From the NCBI GenBank assembly GCA_027352645.1, contig DAIEIL010000041.1:1-12908 (forward strand): a stretch of DNA of 12,908 nucleotides. The letters run 5' to 3'. The notes under the pieces were generated by a model. The model worked only from the letters and a program-made list of their open reading frames with translations, did no database searches and had not been told where the DNA came from. Made by a program: the position numbers and the translations under genes. This DNA is from Rhodobiaceae bacterium. GTDB lineage: Bacteria > Pseudomonadota > Alphaproteobacteria > Parvibaculales > Parvibaculaceae. Positions 6,989-12,908 of the stretch are shown in pieces. Position 1 is the first letter of the stretch. Each line of letters starts with the position of its first letter.

Positions 6989-8515
6989 TCAATCCATCAC
7001 CGCATGCGCGAGTTCGGGGTCGGGCGCGCTGGTCATTTTTGGCGAACGCATCAGATAGACCGACGGAACAGCGATCAGCGTGAACCACATCATCAGCTTG
7101 AAGCTGTCGATATACGCGATAGCCGCCGCTTGCCGCGTCACCTCGCCGTTCAGAACGCCGAGGCCGATCGACGATTTGAGGGAATAGGCCGCGGGCGCGA
7201 CGCCACTGCGGAGCAGCGGATTGAGATCGCTGACATGGGTGGCGAGCTGCGCGTGGTTTACTTGCGTCATGGTCGCGATCATGGCTTGCGTGGAGGCGAT
7301 GCCGATGCTGGAGCCGACGTTTCGAATGAGGCTATAGAAGCTCGTGCCTTCGGGACGCAGATGCGCCGCCAGCGTGACAAAGGAGATTGTCGTTAGCGGC
7401 GCAAAGATGAAGCCCAGGCCGAGCCCCTGCATGACGCCCGTTCGGATGATTGCGGCTTCGCTCACATTCAGGTCGAAATGACCCATCTCCCACAGGGTGA
7501 AAGAGGTAAGGGCAAATCCGCTCGCGATGATGAGCCGCATGTCGACGGAATTGATGATGCGCCCCGCAATCACCATAGCGATCATCGTGCCGAAGCCGCG
7601 CGGCGCGAGGACGATGCCTGTGGTCACGACCGGATAGCCCTTCAGGCTTTGCAGGAAGCTCGGCATGAGCGCCATGGTCGCATAGAGGACGAAGCCGACT
7701 GCAACGGTGAGGCAAAGGCCGATCACCAGGTTACGGTCCTTGAAGAGCTCAAGGTCGATGAATGGCTGCTTTGTCGTCGCCGAATGGGCAATGAAGAGAT
7801 AGAAGCCGAAGGCTGCGATCAACGATTCAAGAATGATCTCGCTCGATCCAAACCAGTCCTCGCTATTGCCGCGGTCGAGCATGAGCTGCATGGCGCCGAT
7901 GCCGAGGCTCAGGAAGGTGAAGCCCAGCCAGTCGAAACGGCGTTCTCTTGAAAGCGTCGACTCGCGAAGCGCGCCGAGGCCGGCGAAGGCAAGAGCGCCG
8001 AAGGGCACGTTGATGTAGAAGACCCAGCGCCAGCTGTAATTCTCCGTCAGCCACCCGCCGAGAGCCGGACCGACGATCGGCCCCACCATCACGCCGACGC
8101 CCCACAGCGCCATCATCTTGCCGCGCTGTTCGATCGTATACATGTCGAACATGATGGTTTGCGACAGCGGCACGAAGGCGGCGCCAAACATGCCCTGGGC
8201 GAGACGGAAGAGAACGATCTGGTCGAGCGTTTGTGCAGCACCGCAGAGCATCGATGTCAGCGTGAAGCCGATAACCGAAATGGTGAGCAGCCGCTTGCGT
8301 CCGAAACGGATCGCGAGAAAGGCTGTCAGCGGCGTCGAGATAGCGGCGGCGATAATGTAGGAGGTCAGTACCCAGGCGATCTGGTCCTGCGTCGCCGCCA
8401 CGCTACCCTGCATATGCGGCAGTGCGACGTTTGCAATCGTCGAATCGAGCGTCTGCATCACCGTCGCGAGCATGACGGCGGCGGTGACGATCGCCTTGCG
8501 CATCGTCTCGTTCAT
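6989..8515 (-). CDS. DHA2-family (EmrB/QacA) multidrug efflux MFS transporter
   Basis: A 508-residue inner-membrane proton-driven exporter. It is hydrophobic throughout, in keeping with the 14-helix DHA2 layout. Visible family motifs: LDSTIANVALP at about 23-33 (motif D1, with the conserved Asp24), AIRFGRKRLL at 68-77 (motif A loop between helices 2 and 3), and GVMVGPIVGPALGGW at 141-155 (antiporter motif C). The start ATG at 8515 overlaps the TGA of the upstream adaptor gene by 4 bp (ATGA), which is clear evidence of coupled translation and of an EmrAB-type pair. Substrates are probably hydrophobic drugs, uncouplers, bile salts or solvents, as for EmrB, but specificity cannot be read. No TolC-like outer-membrane gene is in the window, so the channel is likely supplied from elsewhere. 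Confidence 0.95.
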   Translation of the reverse strand: MNETMRKAIVTAAVMLATVMQTLDSTIANVALPHMQGSVAATQDQIAWVLTSYIIAAAISTPLTAFLAIRFGRKRLLTISVIGFTLTSMLCGAAQTLDQIVLFRLAQGMFGAAFVPLSQTIMFDMYTIEQRGKMMALWGVGVMVGPIVGPALGGWLTENYSWRWVFYINVPFGALAFAGLGALRESTLSRERRFDWLGFTFLSLGIGAMQLMLDRGNSEDWFGSSEIILESLIAAFGFYLFIAHSATTKQPFIDLELFKDRNLVIGLCLTVAVGFVLYATMALMPSFLQSLKGYPVVTTGIVLAPRGFGTMIAMVIAGRIINSVDMRLIIASGFALTSFTLWEMGHFDLNVSEAAIIRTGVMQGLGLGFIFAPLTTISFVTLAAHLRPEGTSFYSLIRNVGSSIGIASTQAMIATMTQVNHAQLATHVSDLNPLLRSGVAPAAYSLKSSIGLGVLNGEVTRQAAAIAYIDSFKLMMWFTLIAVPSVYLMRSPKMTSAPDPELAHAVMD

Positions 8516-9597
8516 TGAGCGGGGCTCGTCGTCCGGGTCGAGGCGACAGCTTCGGATTTTGTGTCGATCTCGACATTGGCGCTCATGCCGGCGCGGATTT
8601 CGGGGTCGCCCTGCTTGCGGTCGATTGAGACGCGGACGGGAATGCGCTGCACGACCTTCACCCAGTTGCCGGTCGCGTTCTGTGCGGGGAGCACGGAGAA
8701 CTCCGAACCCGTCGCCTGCGAGATGCTGGCGACATGGCCGGTCCATTTACGGCCCGGATAGGTGTCGATATAGATCTCGGCCACCTGGCCCGGATGGACG
8801 TTGGTAAGGTCAGTTTCCTTGAAGTTGCCTTCGATCCAGACATTATCGAGGGAGACGAGGCTCACCACCGCCATGCCGGGCGCAACCTGGTCGCCGACCT
8901 GCGGCTGCTTGCCGGTCACGCCATCGAAGGGCGCGCGCACGGTCGCGCGTTCAAGGTTGAGCGCCGCGTTGTCTCGCTGCGCCTTCGCGGCGTGGTAGGA
9001 CGCATGCGACTCGACCGGCGCATCGGGAGCGCCGTCGAGCTGCGCGGAAATCTGTTCGAGGCTCTGCCGCAGAACGCCGTCGAGCTGTGAGGCAGTGTCG
9101 AAATTGTGCCGCGCCGTGTCGAGGTTCGACTGGCTGGCGAAGCTGCGCTGGGCGAGCGCCGACTGGCGTTCGAACTGGCGCTTGTAATAGGCGATGCTGC
9201 TGGCGGAAAGTGAGAGCTGCGCCATCGTCATTTCATATTTCGCGCGCAACGCTTTCACGTTTGCCGTCGCCGTCGCAAGCTGCGCATCGGCCTGCGCCAA
9301 CGCGATCTGATAGGGGGCGGGGTCGATCTGGAAAAGAGGATCGCCGGCCTTCACGTACTGGTTTTCCTTCACGAAGACCTGGACGATGCGTCCGCCGACA
9401 TCGGGACTCACCGAGACCTTGTCCGCCTTCGCATAGGCGTTATCGGTGCTCACATAGCGACCGCTTGTAAAGTAGACCCAGGCGATGAGGGCGAGGAGCA
9501 GGGCCGGGACGCCGATCAGAAGAATCGGGCGCAGCTGTGCCCGATCGCTGAGGAGGCGCCGCGCCGCGCTCGAAACGGGGGCGAATGTCACCGACAT
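8512..9597 (-). CDS. HlyD/EmrA family periplasmic adaptor protein
   Basis: A 361-residue membrane-fusion protein that bridges the inner-membrane pump to an outer-membrane channel. An N-terminal anchor helix lies at about 24-43, followed by the first half of the lipoyl domain (VSVSPDVGGRIVQVFVKEN, about 61-79). A long helical hairpin runs from about 95 to 218. It is followed by the second lipoyl half (RAPFDGVTG, 221-229) and a beta-barrel domain (IEGNFKETDL, 255-264). This order and length match EmrA. The next gene overlaps it by 4 bp and encodes the pump. It follows the marR stop by 59 bp; an AAGG ribosome site lies about 9 nt before the ATG. A possible extended -10 (TGGTATTTT) lies in that gap, but I see no good -35, so co-transcription with marR is the simplest view. 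Confidence 0.95.
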   Translation of the reverse strand: MSVTFAPVSSAARRLLSDRAQLRPILLIGVPALLLALIAWVYFTSGRYVSTDNAYAKADKVSVSPDVGGRIVQVFVKENQYVKAGDPLFQIDPAPYQIALAQADAQLATATANVKALRAKYEMTMAQLSLSASSIAYYKRQFERQSALAQRSFASQSNLDTARHNFDTASQLDGVLRQSLEQISAQLDGAPDAPVESHASYHAAKAQRDNAALNLERATVRAPFDGVTGKQPQVGDQVAPGMAVVSLVSLDNVWIEGNFKETDLTNVHPGQVAEIYIDTYPGRKWTGHVASISQATGSEFSVLPAQNATGNWVKVVQRIPVRVSIDRKQGDPEIRAGMSANVEIDTKSEAVASTRTTSPAQ

Positions 9598-9656
9598 GCT
9601 TGGATGCCTTTCAGTTCAAAATACCAGATATCGAATGTGGATCGGCAGACAGCCGC

Positions 9657-10142
9657 CTAGCCGCCGCGTACCGGCGCGGAGGCGCCGAGATGCACGGCGG
9701 CGACATTGCCGCGCAACCGTTCGAGAAGGCCTGCAAGCGCCTCAATCTCCGAGGGCGCGAAGCCGCCTAGAACGGTGCCGTAGATTTCTTCCGCAATGTC
9801 CCAGATCTGCTCGAGAAGGGGAGCGGCCTGCTCGGTGACGAACTGGCGTTGCGCGCGCCGGTCCTTGGGATCCGGACGCCGTTCCACGAGACCCGCCGCG
9901 ACGAGCTTGTCGATCAGGCGCGCGACCGTGATCGGCTGCACATCGAGAAGATCGGCAAGGCTCACCTGATTGAGCCCCTCGTTACGCGACAGGTGGACGA
10001 GCGCGCGCCACTGCGCCTGGGTCAGACCAAGCGATGCGATGCGCTCGTTGAAGATGCGCCGAAGCATCCGCGACGAGTCGCTGAGGAGGAAGCCGATTCC
10101 ATGATCGCCGGAGCGCGGAACGGGGAGCGGTTTATGAAGCAT
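9657..10142 (-). CDS. MarR family transcriptional regulator
   Basis: A 161-residue winged-helix DNA-binding protein. The N-terminal part has the common HGIGFLLSDSSRMLRR pattern (14-29). The DNA-binding domain runs from about 43 to 105, with a recognition helix around QPITVARLIDKLVAAG (69-84) and the wing at DPKDRRAQ (91-98), where Asp and Arg are signature residues of MarR proteins. Flanking helices at both ends would form the dimer. MarR proteins of this kind usually repress a neighbouring efflux operon until a phenolic or other lipophilic ligand binds. Here the gene heads the adaptor-pump operon, and a palindrome covers its own promoter, so autorepression and control of the pump are likely. 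The ribosome site is weak (AAGG about 16 nt upstream). The start at 10142 could therefore be off, although it fits the family N-terminus. Confidence 0.95.
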   Translation of the reverse strand: MLHKPLPVPRSGDHGIGFLLSDSSRMLRRIFNERIASLGLTQAQWRALVHLSRNEGLNQVSLADLLDVQPITVARLIDKLVAAGLVERRPDPKDRRAQRQFVTEQAAPLLEQIWDIAEEIYGTVLGGFAPSEIEALAGLLERLRGNVAAVHLGASAPVRGG

Positions 10143-10154
10143 TGCTGTTTAATG

Positions 10155-10177
10155 GCCTTACACTTAATAAGCCTTAC
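10155..10177. repeat. Two GCCTTAC direct repeats at 16-bp period
   Basis: GCCTTAC occurs at 10155-10161 and again at 10171-10177, in the leader and promoter of marR. The second copy overlaps the spacer and right arm of the 19-bp palindrome. The 16-bp period is about one and a half helical turns, so the copies could be part of a second MarR binding site, or chance. Confidence 0.35.
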
Positions 10178-10183
10178 TTATTA
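10165..10183. promoter_or_regulatory. Probable MarR operator
   Basis: A perfect inverted repeat with 7-bp arms (TAATAAG / CTTATTA) around CCTTA. It is 19 bp long, which is the size and AT-rich make-up typical of MarR-family sites. It lies 22 bp upstream of the marR ATG and overlaps the -10 box of the marR promoter. Binding there would block RNA polymerase, giving autorepression of the whole efflux operon. Confidence 0.7.
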
Positions 10184-10209
10184 TATGAAAAAAATAAAAG
10201 CCCCCGCAA
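10180..10209 (-). promoter_or_regulatory. Promoter of the marR-efflux operon
   Basis: On the minus strand a perfect TATAAT (10185-10180) is preceded, 18 nt upstream, by TTGCGG (10209-10204, three consensus bases). Transcription would start near 10173, about 30 nt ahead of the marR ATG. The -35 box lies inside the stem-loop of the terminator of the upstream small gene, and the spacer is that terminator's T-tract, so the two elements are interleaved. Confidence 0.6.
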
Positions 10210-10217
10210 GGGGGCTT
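10188..10217 (-). terminator. Intrinsic terminator of the small membrane-protein gene
   Basis: Read on the minus strand: an 8-bp perfect GC-rich stem (AAGCCCCC / GGGGGCTT) with a TTGC loop, followed directly by TTATTTTTTT. This is a textbook rho-independent terminator for leftward transcription coming from 10286-10495. It insulates that gene from the marR operon, whose promoter begins within the same 30 bp. Confidence 0.9.
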
Positions 10218-10232
10218 GATGCAGAGCGGTGA

Positions 10233-10263
10233 CGCCCGATGGCCATATCGTGTCCATCGGGCG
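10233..10263 (-). other. 10-bp-stem hairpin in the 3' UTR of the small gene
   Basis: A perfect 10-bp inverted repeat (CGCCCGATGG / CCATCGGGCG) with an 11-nt loop. It lies between the stop codon of the small membrane-protein gene and its terminator, 15 bp from the terminator stem. It lacks a T-tract, so it is not itself an intrinsic terminator. It may protect the transcript 3' end or form part of a 3'-UTR-derived small RNA. As DNA it could also be a protein-binding site, but its position in a transcribed tail favours an RNA role. Confidence 0.6.
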
Positions 10264-10285
10264 GCCAGTAGGGGATCAGAAGTGG

Positions 10286-10495
10286 TCAGTAGGCGAGGAT
10301 CGCATTGCCGACGAAGGCGAGGCCATAGAACCCGATGAATACGGAGATTGCCGCGGCCAGCGCCTGATCGGGATTGAAGTTGGGCGCCGTTCCGGCGAGG
10401 CCATGGGCGATCCGACCGGCCCTTGCGGAAGCGTGGGCTGCAAGGGCTTCCGCGCTGGCGAGCGCTTCGCAAACGATCCGGGGGGCTGCAGTCAT
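10286..10495 (-). CDS. Small single-helix membrane protein, unknown function
   Basis: A 69-residue protein that I do not recognise. The first 45 residues are Ala-rich and helical with a few Arg, Glu and His. Residues about 45-68 form one clear membrane helix (from ALAAAISVFIG to AFVGNAILAY), ending almost at the C-terminus with a Tyr. This is the shape of a tail-anchored or N-in small membrane protein. Support for a real gene is good: an AAAGGA ribosome site 7 nt before the ATG, a plausible promoter with an operator-like palindrome upstream, and a strong terminator downstream. It is flanked by the second acyl-CoA synthetase and the marR operon but is transcriptionally separate from both. Small proteins like this often modulate membrane enzymes or transporters; that role is only a guess here. 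Confidence 0.7.
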   Translation of the reverse strand: MTAAPRIVCEALASAEALAAHASARAGRIAHGLAGTAPNFNPDQALAAAISVFIGFYGLAFVGNAILAY

Positions 10496-10622
10496 GATGT
10501 CGTCCTTTGCAATCAGAGGGCTTGCCCCCTTGGACGTCTCATTCCCTTTGCCGTCGCCTCAAGGCGCTTCTGGCTTGCTGTGGAACAGAGCTGACGACGC
10601 ATACCGACGAACTGCGATGAGC

Positions 10623-10642
10623 CGGGCCAAAACACCGGCCCG
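10623..10642 (-). other. Hairpin in the leader of the small gene
   Basis: A 6-bp inverted repeat (CGGGCC / GGCCCG) with an 8-nt loop, about 10 nt after the predicted transcription start of the small membrane-protein gene. It has no T-tract. It could be a leader structure, or a weak terminator for the acyl-CoA synthetase gene that ends at 10718. Confidence 0.35.
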
Positions 10643-10658
10643 ATTCATCATGCATTTA

Positions 10659-10687
10659 ATATTATGCTGCGCCGCACAATATGACAA
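10659..10687 (-). promoter_or_regulatory. Candidate promoter of the small membrane-protein gene
   Basis: On the minus strand TTGTCA (10687-10682, five of six consensus bases) and TAATAT (10664-10659, four of six) are separated by exactly 17 nt. Predicted start near 10652 gives an untranslated leader of about 155 nt before the ATG at 10495, unusually long for so small a gene. The region is much more AT-rich than its surroundings. Confidence 0.5.
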
Positions 10688-10691
10688 TATG
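10676..10691. repeat. Tandem ACAATATG repeat
   Basis: Two exact 8-bp copies of ACAATATG in tandem, overlapping the -35 box of the small-gene promoter. They build part of the adjoining palindrome and may be half-sites for a regulator. Confidence 0.5.
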
Positions 10692-10694
10692 TCA
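10682..10694. promoter_or_regulatory. Operator-like palindrome over the -35 box
   Basis: TGACAATATGTCA is a perfect 5-bp-arm inverted repeat with a 3-bp centre. It covers the -35 element proposed for the small membrane-protein gene, so a bound protein would probably repress. The regulator is unknown. The nearby MarR's proposed site (TAATAAG arms) is different in sequence, so it is not an obvious candidate. Confidence 0.4.
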
Positions 10695-10717
10695 GCGTGT
10701 GAAGATTGCGAGACGCA

Positions 10718-12265
10718 CTAGATGCGACGCCCCGCCGCCTCCCAAAAGGGTTCGCGGAGCTTGCGCTTGAAGATCTTGCCGGAATCCTCGCGAGGCAATT
10801 CGGTTCGGAACTCGACGCGCTTGGGCACCTTGTAGCCGGCGATGCGCTCGCGCAGGAAGGCGCGGACCTCCGCCTCGCCGAGATCGGCGCCGGGCAGCCG
10901 CTGCACGACGGCGCAGAGCTGCTCGCCGAATTCCTCGTCGGGAATGCCGAAGACGGCGCAGTCGGCGACGCCGGGCATCTTGTGGAGCTCGGCTTCGATT
11001 TCGGCCGGATAGATGTTCACGCCGCCGGAGATCACCATGTCCTTCTGCCGGTCGCATAGATAGAGAAAGCCGTCCTGATCGAGATAGCCGACATCGCCGA
11101 GCGTGATGAGGCCGCGCTTTTCGGCGCGGCGGCGCTTCTCGTCGTCGCCATGATAGGTGAAGTCTGGAATGCGGTGCGAGCGGCAGACGATCTCGCCGGT
11201 TGCGCCCTTCGCAAGCTCCTCGCCATTCTCGCCGATCACCAGCACCTCGGCGCCGTCGATGGCTTTGCCGACCGTGCCCGGATGGGCGAGCCATTCCTTC
11301 GAGTCGCAGAAGACGACGGCTCCCGTTTCCGTGCCGCCGTAATATTCGTAGATCACCGGTCCCCACCATTCGATCATCGCCTGCTTCACATGGACGGGGC
11401 AGGGGGCGGCCGCGTGGACGACGAAGCGCAGGCTGGAGAGGTCGTATTTGCGCTTCACCTCTTCGGGCAGCTTCAGCAGGCGCACAAACATGGTCGGCAC
11501 CACGTGGAGATGCGTGACCTTGTCACGCTCGATGGCGGCGAGAAGCTCTTCGGGATCGAAACGCGGCTGGAGAATGACTGTCGCGCCATAGCGAAAGGCG
11601 TAGAGCCCATAGGCGTTGGGCGCGGAGTGATACATTGGCCCGGTGATGACGGTGACCGTATTCTCCGGCGCACCGAATTTCGGGTTGAAACCCATGACGT
11701 GGCCGATAATCGTGGTCCATGCCGCTGTCTCTTCGGCCGTCGGCGGATTGCGGCGCACGCCCTTGGGGTGGCCTGTGGTGCCGGACGTGTAGATCATGGA
11801 GCCGGGTGCTTCGTCGGGCCCTTGCGCCTTGGGCGGAAATTTCGCCAGCCAGTCGTGCCAGAGTGGAATGCCCGCAGGCGCGCGCGCCGCATCCTTAGAA
11901 ATTCCGTAAGCAGATAATATTTCCGGCGGCGGTTCGACGATGAAGACGGGCACGCCCTTCGGGATCGCCCTGGCTATCGGGTGATAGAGATCCGCATGGA
12001 TCACGATCGCCTTGGCGCCGGAATTCTCGAAGATATAGGCGGCTTCGTCAGGCGAATTATGCCAGTTGGCGGGCGTCGAATAGGCGCCGACAAGACCGGC
12101 GGCAATTGAAGCCTCGAAGAAAGCGAGATCGTTGCGGAGATAGACGGCGACGACATCGCCCCGCCCGATTCCGAGTTCGGCAAAGCCGCTCGCGGCCCGG
12201 GCCGCATTTCCGCCAAGCGTGGCTATGTCCGCGGCGCGAGCGCCGGAACGCACATAAGAAGCCAT
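10718..12265 (-). CDS. Acyl-CoA synthetase (AMP-forming), FadD-like
   Basis: A 515-residue ANL-superfamily enzyme that activates a carboxylic acid to its CoA thioester. Motifs in order: P-loop YTSGTTGHPKG at 159-169, YGGTE at 309-313, TLGDVGYLD at 388-396 with the ribose-binding Asp391, DRQKDMVISGGVNIYP at 405-420, and catalytic Lys497 in EDSGKIFK. ANWHNSPDEAAYI at 66-78 is typical of the fatty-acid or aryl-acid activating group. The start at 12265 has a strong GGGAGGG ribosome site. The N-terminus is somewhat short: many relatives carry roughly 20 more residues, with a His- and Pro-containing strand before the first helix. It is distinct from the ligase at 3607, so the two are not recent duplicates. 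It follows the lyase-like gene by 144 bp, separated by a strong hairpin; the acid it activates is unknown. Confidence 0.93.
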   Translation of the reverse strand: MASYVRSGARAADIATLGGNAARAASGFAELGIGRGDVVAVYLRNDLAFFEASIAAGLVGAYSTPANWHNSPDEAAYIFENSGAKAIVIHADLYHPIARAIPKGVPVFIVEPPPEILSAYGISKDAARAPAGIPLWHDWLAKFPPKAQGPDEAPGSMIYTSGTTGHPKGVRRNPPTAEETAAWTTIIGHVMGFNPKFGAPENTVTVITGPMYHSAPNAYGLYAFRYGATVILQPRFDPEELLAAIERDKVTHLHVVPTMFVRLLKLPEEVKRKYDLSSLRFVVHAAAPCPVHVKQAMIEWWGPVIYEYYGGTETGAVVFCDSKEWLAHPGTVGKAIDGAEVLVIGENGEELAKGATGEIVCRSHRIPDFTYHGDDEKRRRAEKRGLITLGDVGYLDQDGFLYLCDRQKDMVISGGVNIYPAEIEAELHKMPGVADCAVFGIPDEEFGEQLCAVVQRLPGADLGEAEVRAFLRERIAGYKVPKRVEFRTELPREDSGKIFKRKLREPFWEAAGRRI

Positions 12266-12373
12266 TGGTCCCTCCCCATCAGCTTTTCTTGTTGCTGAAA
12301 GTGTAGCAGGCGAGGGGAGGGGGTACAGGCGATTTTCCGGGGTGCCGCGCTTACAAGCCTGTCGGCAGGGGGA

Positions 12374-12400
12374 GGGAGCCCATGCCCCGGCAGGGCTCCC
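12374..12400. other. Strong hairpin between lyase-like and synthetase genes
   Basis: An inverted repeat with outer 8-bp arms (GGGAGCCC / GGGCTCCC) and inner 4-bp arms (TGCC / GGCA), separated only by a 1-nt bulge and a 2-nt centre. The RNA would form a nearly continuous 12-bp stem. It begins 9 bp after the stop codon of the lyase-like gene. No T-tract follows on either strand, so it may be a non-canonical terminator or a 3'-end stabiliser. Confidence 0.5.
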
Positions 12401-12409
12401 CACATGTTC

Positions 12410-12908
12410 CTAGCTGTAGCGGGCCTCGCGCGCCGCGCCTTTCATGCCTGCTTTCACCTGATCGACGGCCCAGGCAATGTCGGCGAGATAGGTATCGGCC
12501 ACCTGAAGGTGGAAGGGCGAGAGCATGAGGTGAAGGCCTGCGGGCACCGTCGTCAGGCTTGTGAACCAGCCGCGTTCAAAGAGTTTGCCCCATACGGCCA
12601 TGCAGTCGATCTCGTCATGCGTGAACGAGATGATACCGAGTTGCGGATTTCCCAACACGCGGAAGCCGAGCGCCGTGACGCCTGCCGCGATTTTCTCGCG
12701 CGCATCGGTCACCTGCTTGTGCTTCGCGCGGTAGCCTTCGACGCCGAGGAAATTCATCACTGCCCATGCGGCGGCGATTGCGCCTCCGGGCCGGGTGCCC
12801 GCAAGCGTCGGCGTCACCATGCGGCCGCCCGGCCAGTCGCCGCAATCGAAGATCATATGTGCACGGAGCGCTTCTGAGCGGAAGAGAACCGTCGAGGCGC
12901 CCTTGGCG
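12410..12908 (-). CDS. Sphingosine-1-phosphate-lyase-like PLP enzyme (C-terminal part)
   Basis: The last 165 residues of a larger protein whose start lies beyond the right edge. Fold-type I PLP lyases of this family cleave a phosphorylated long-chain base to a fatty aldehyde and phosphoethanolamine, or decarboxylate amino acids. Visible signatures: AKGASTVLF at the edge (the stretch right after the PLP-binding Lys, itself just off the window), DWPGG, TPTLAGTRPGG, and GNPQLGIISF. All have close counterparts at the same spacing in human SGPL1 and bacterial S1P lyases. The internal ATG at 12856 is not the true start, because the frame stays open to the edge and the upstream residues are conserved. 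Downstream comes a strong hairpin, then the acyl-CoA synthetase gene. Related bacterial proteins are often labelled aspartate aminotransferase or glutamate decarboxylase-like, so substrate is uncertain. Confidence 0.85.
   Translation of the reverse strand, partial: AKGASTVLFRSEALRAHMIFDCGDWPGGRMVTPTLAGTRPGGAIAAAWAVMNFLGVEGYRAKHKQVTDAREKIAAGVTALGFRVLGNPQLGIISFTHDEIDCMAVWGKLFERGWFTSLTTVPAGLHLMLSPFHLQVADTYLADIAWAVDQVKAGMKGAAREARYS

Noticed and set aside
8516..8746. A 77-codon upstream extension of the efflux pump
   Set aside because: It lies in the adaptor gene's coding sequence; the 4-bp ATGA overlap at 8512-8515 is the classic coupled start, and the family N-terminus begins there.
12279..12298. 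A 5-bp inverted repeat (TCAGC / GCTGA) before the second synthetase
   Set aside because: Short arms with a 10-nt loop are common by chance; there is no T-tract and no fit to a promoter element.

Overview
The window is GC-rich, tightly packed DNA from a bacterial chromosome, most likely an alphaproteobacterium. That assignment is an inference from codon use, from the DUF1499 membrane protein, and from the many acyl-CoA ligase genes typical of lipid- or hydrocarbon-degrading members of the class. I see no rRNA, tRNA, CRISPR array, transposase or phage gene. Long reading frames opposite the real genes are by-products of the high GC content.

Layout, left to right. (1) Positions 61-3406, minus strand: an amidase-signature hydrolase, then a class III omega-transaminase, then a small unrecognised barrel-like protein whose start lies 2 bp from the transaminase stop. 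A good sigma70-like promoter lies between amidase and transaminase. (2) Positions 3607-6023, plus strand: a DmdB-like acyl-CoA ligase and a DUF1499 membrane protein, divergent from the amidase across a 200-bp control region that holds a perfect palindrome. (3) Positions 6024-10142, minus strand: a MarR regulator, an HlyD/EmrA adaptor and a DHA2 (EmrB/QacA) efflux pump, followed by a metallo-beta-lactamase-fold hydrolase. The marR promoter carries a 19-bp palindrome over its -10 box, which points to autorepression. (4) Positions 10188-10694, minus strand: a self-contained unit with a promoter, a long leader, a 69-residue single-helix membrane protein, a 10-bp-stem hairpin and a strong intrinsic terminator. 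(5) Positions 10718-12265, minus strand: a second acyl-CoA synthetase. (6) Position 12410 to the right edge, minus strand: the C-terminal part of a sphingosine-1-phosphate-lyase-like PLP enzyme that starts outside the window.

How the genes may work together: the transaminase, the amidase, two acyl-CoA ligases and the lyase-like enzyme fit a catabolic district for amides, amines and lipids. The MarR-EmrAB-type operon is a standard drug or solvent efflux module. The least explained parts are the small membrane-protein unit with its structured transcript (10188-10694) and the 138-residue protein coupled to the transaminase. I found no clearly new multi-gene system; the rest is ordinary metabolic and efflux content.
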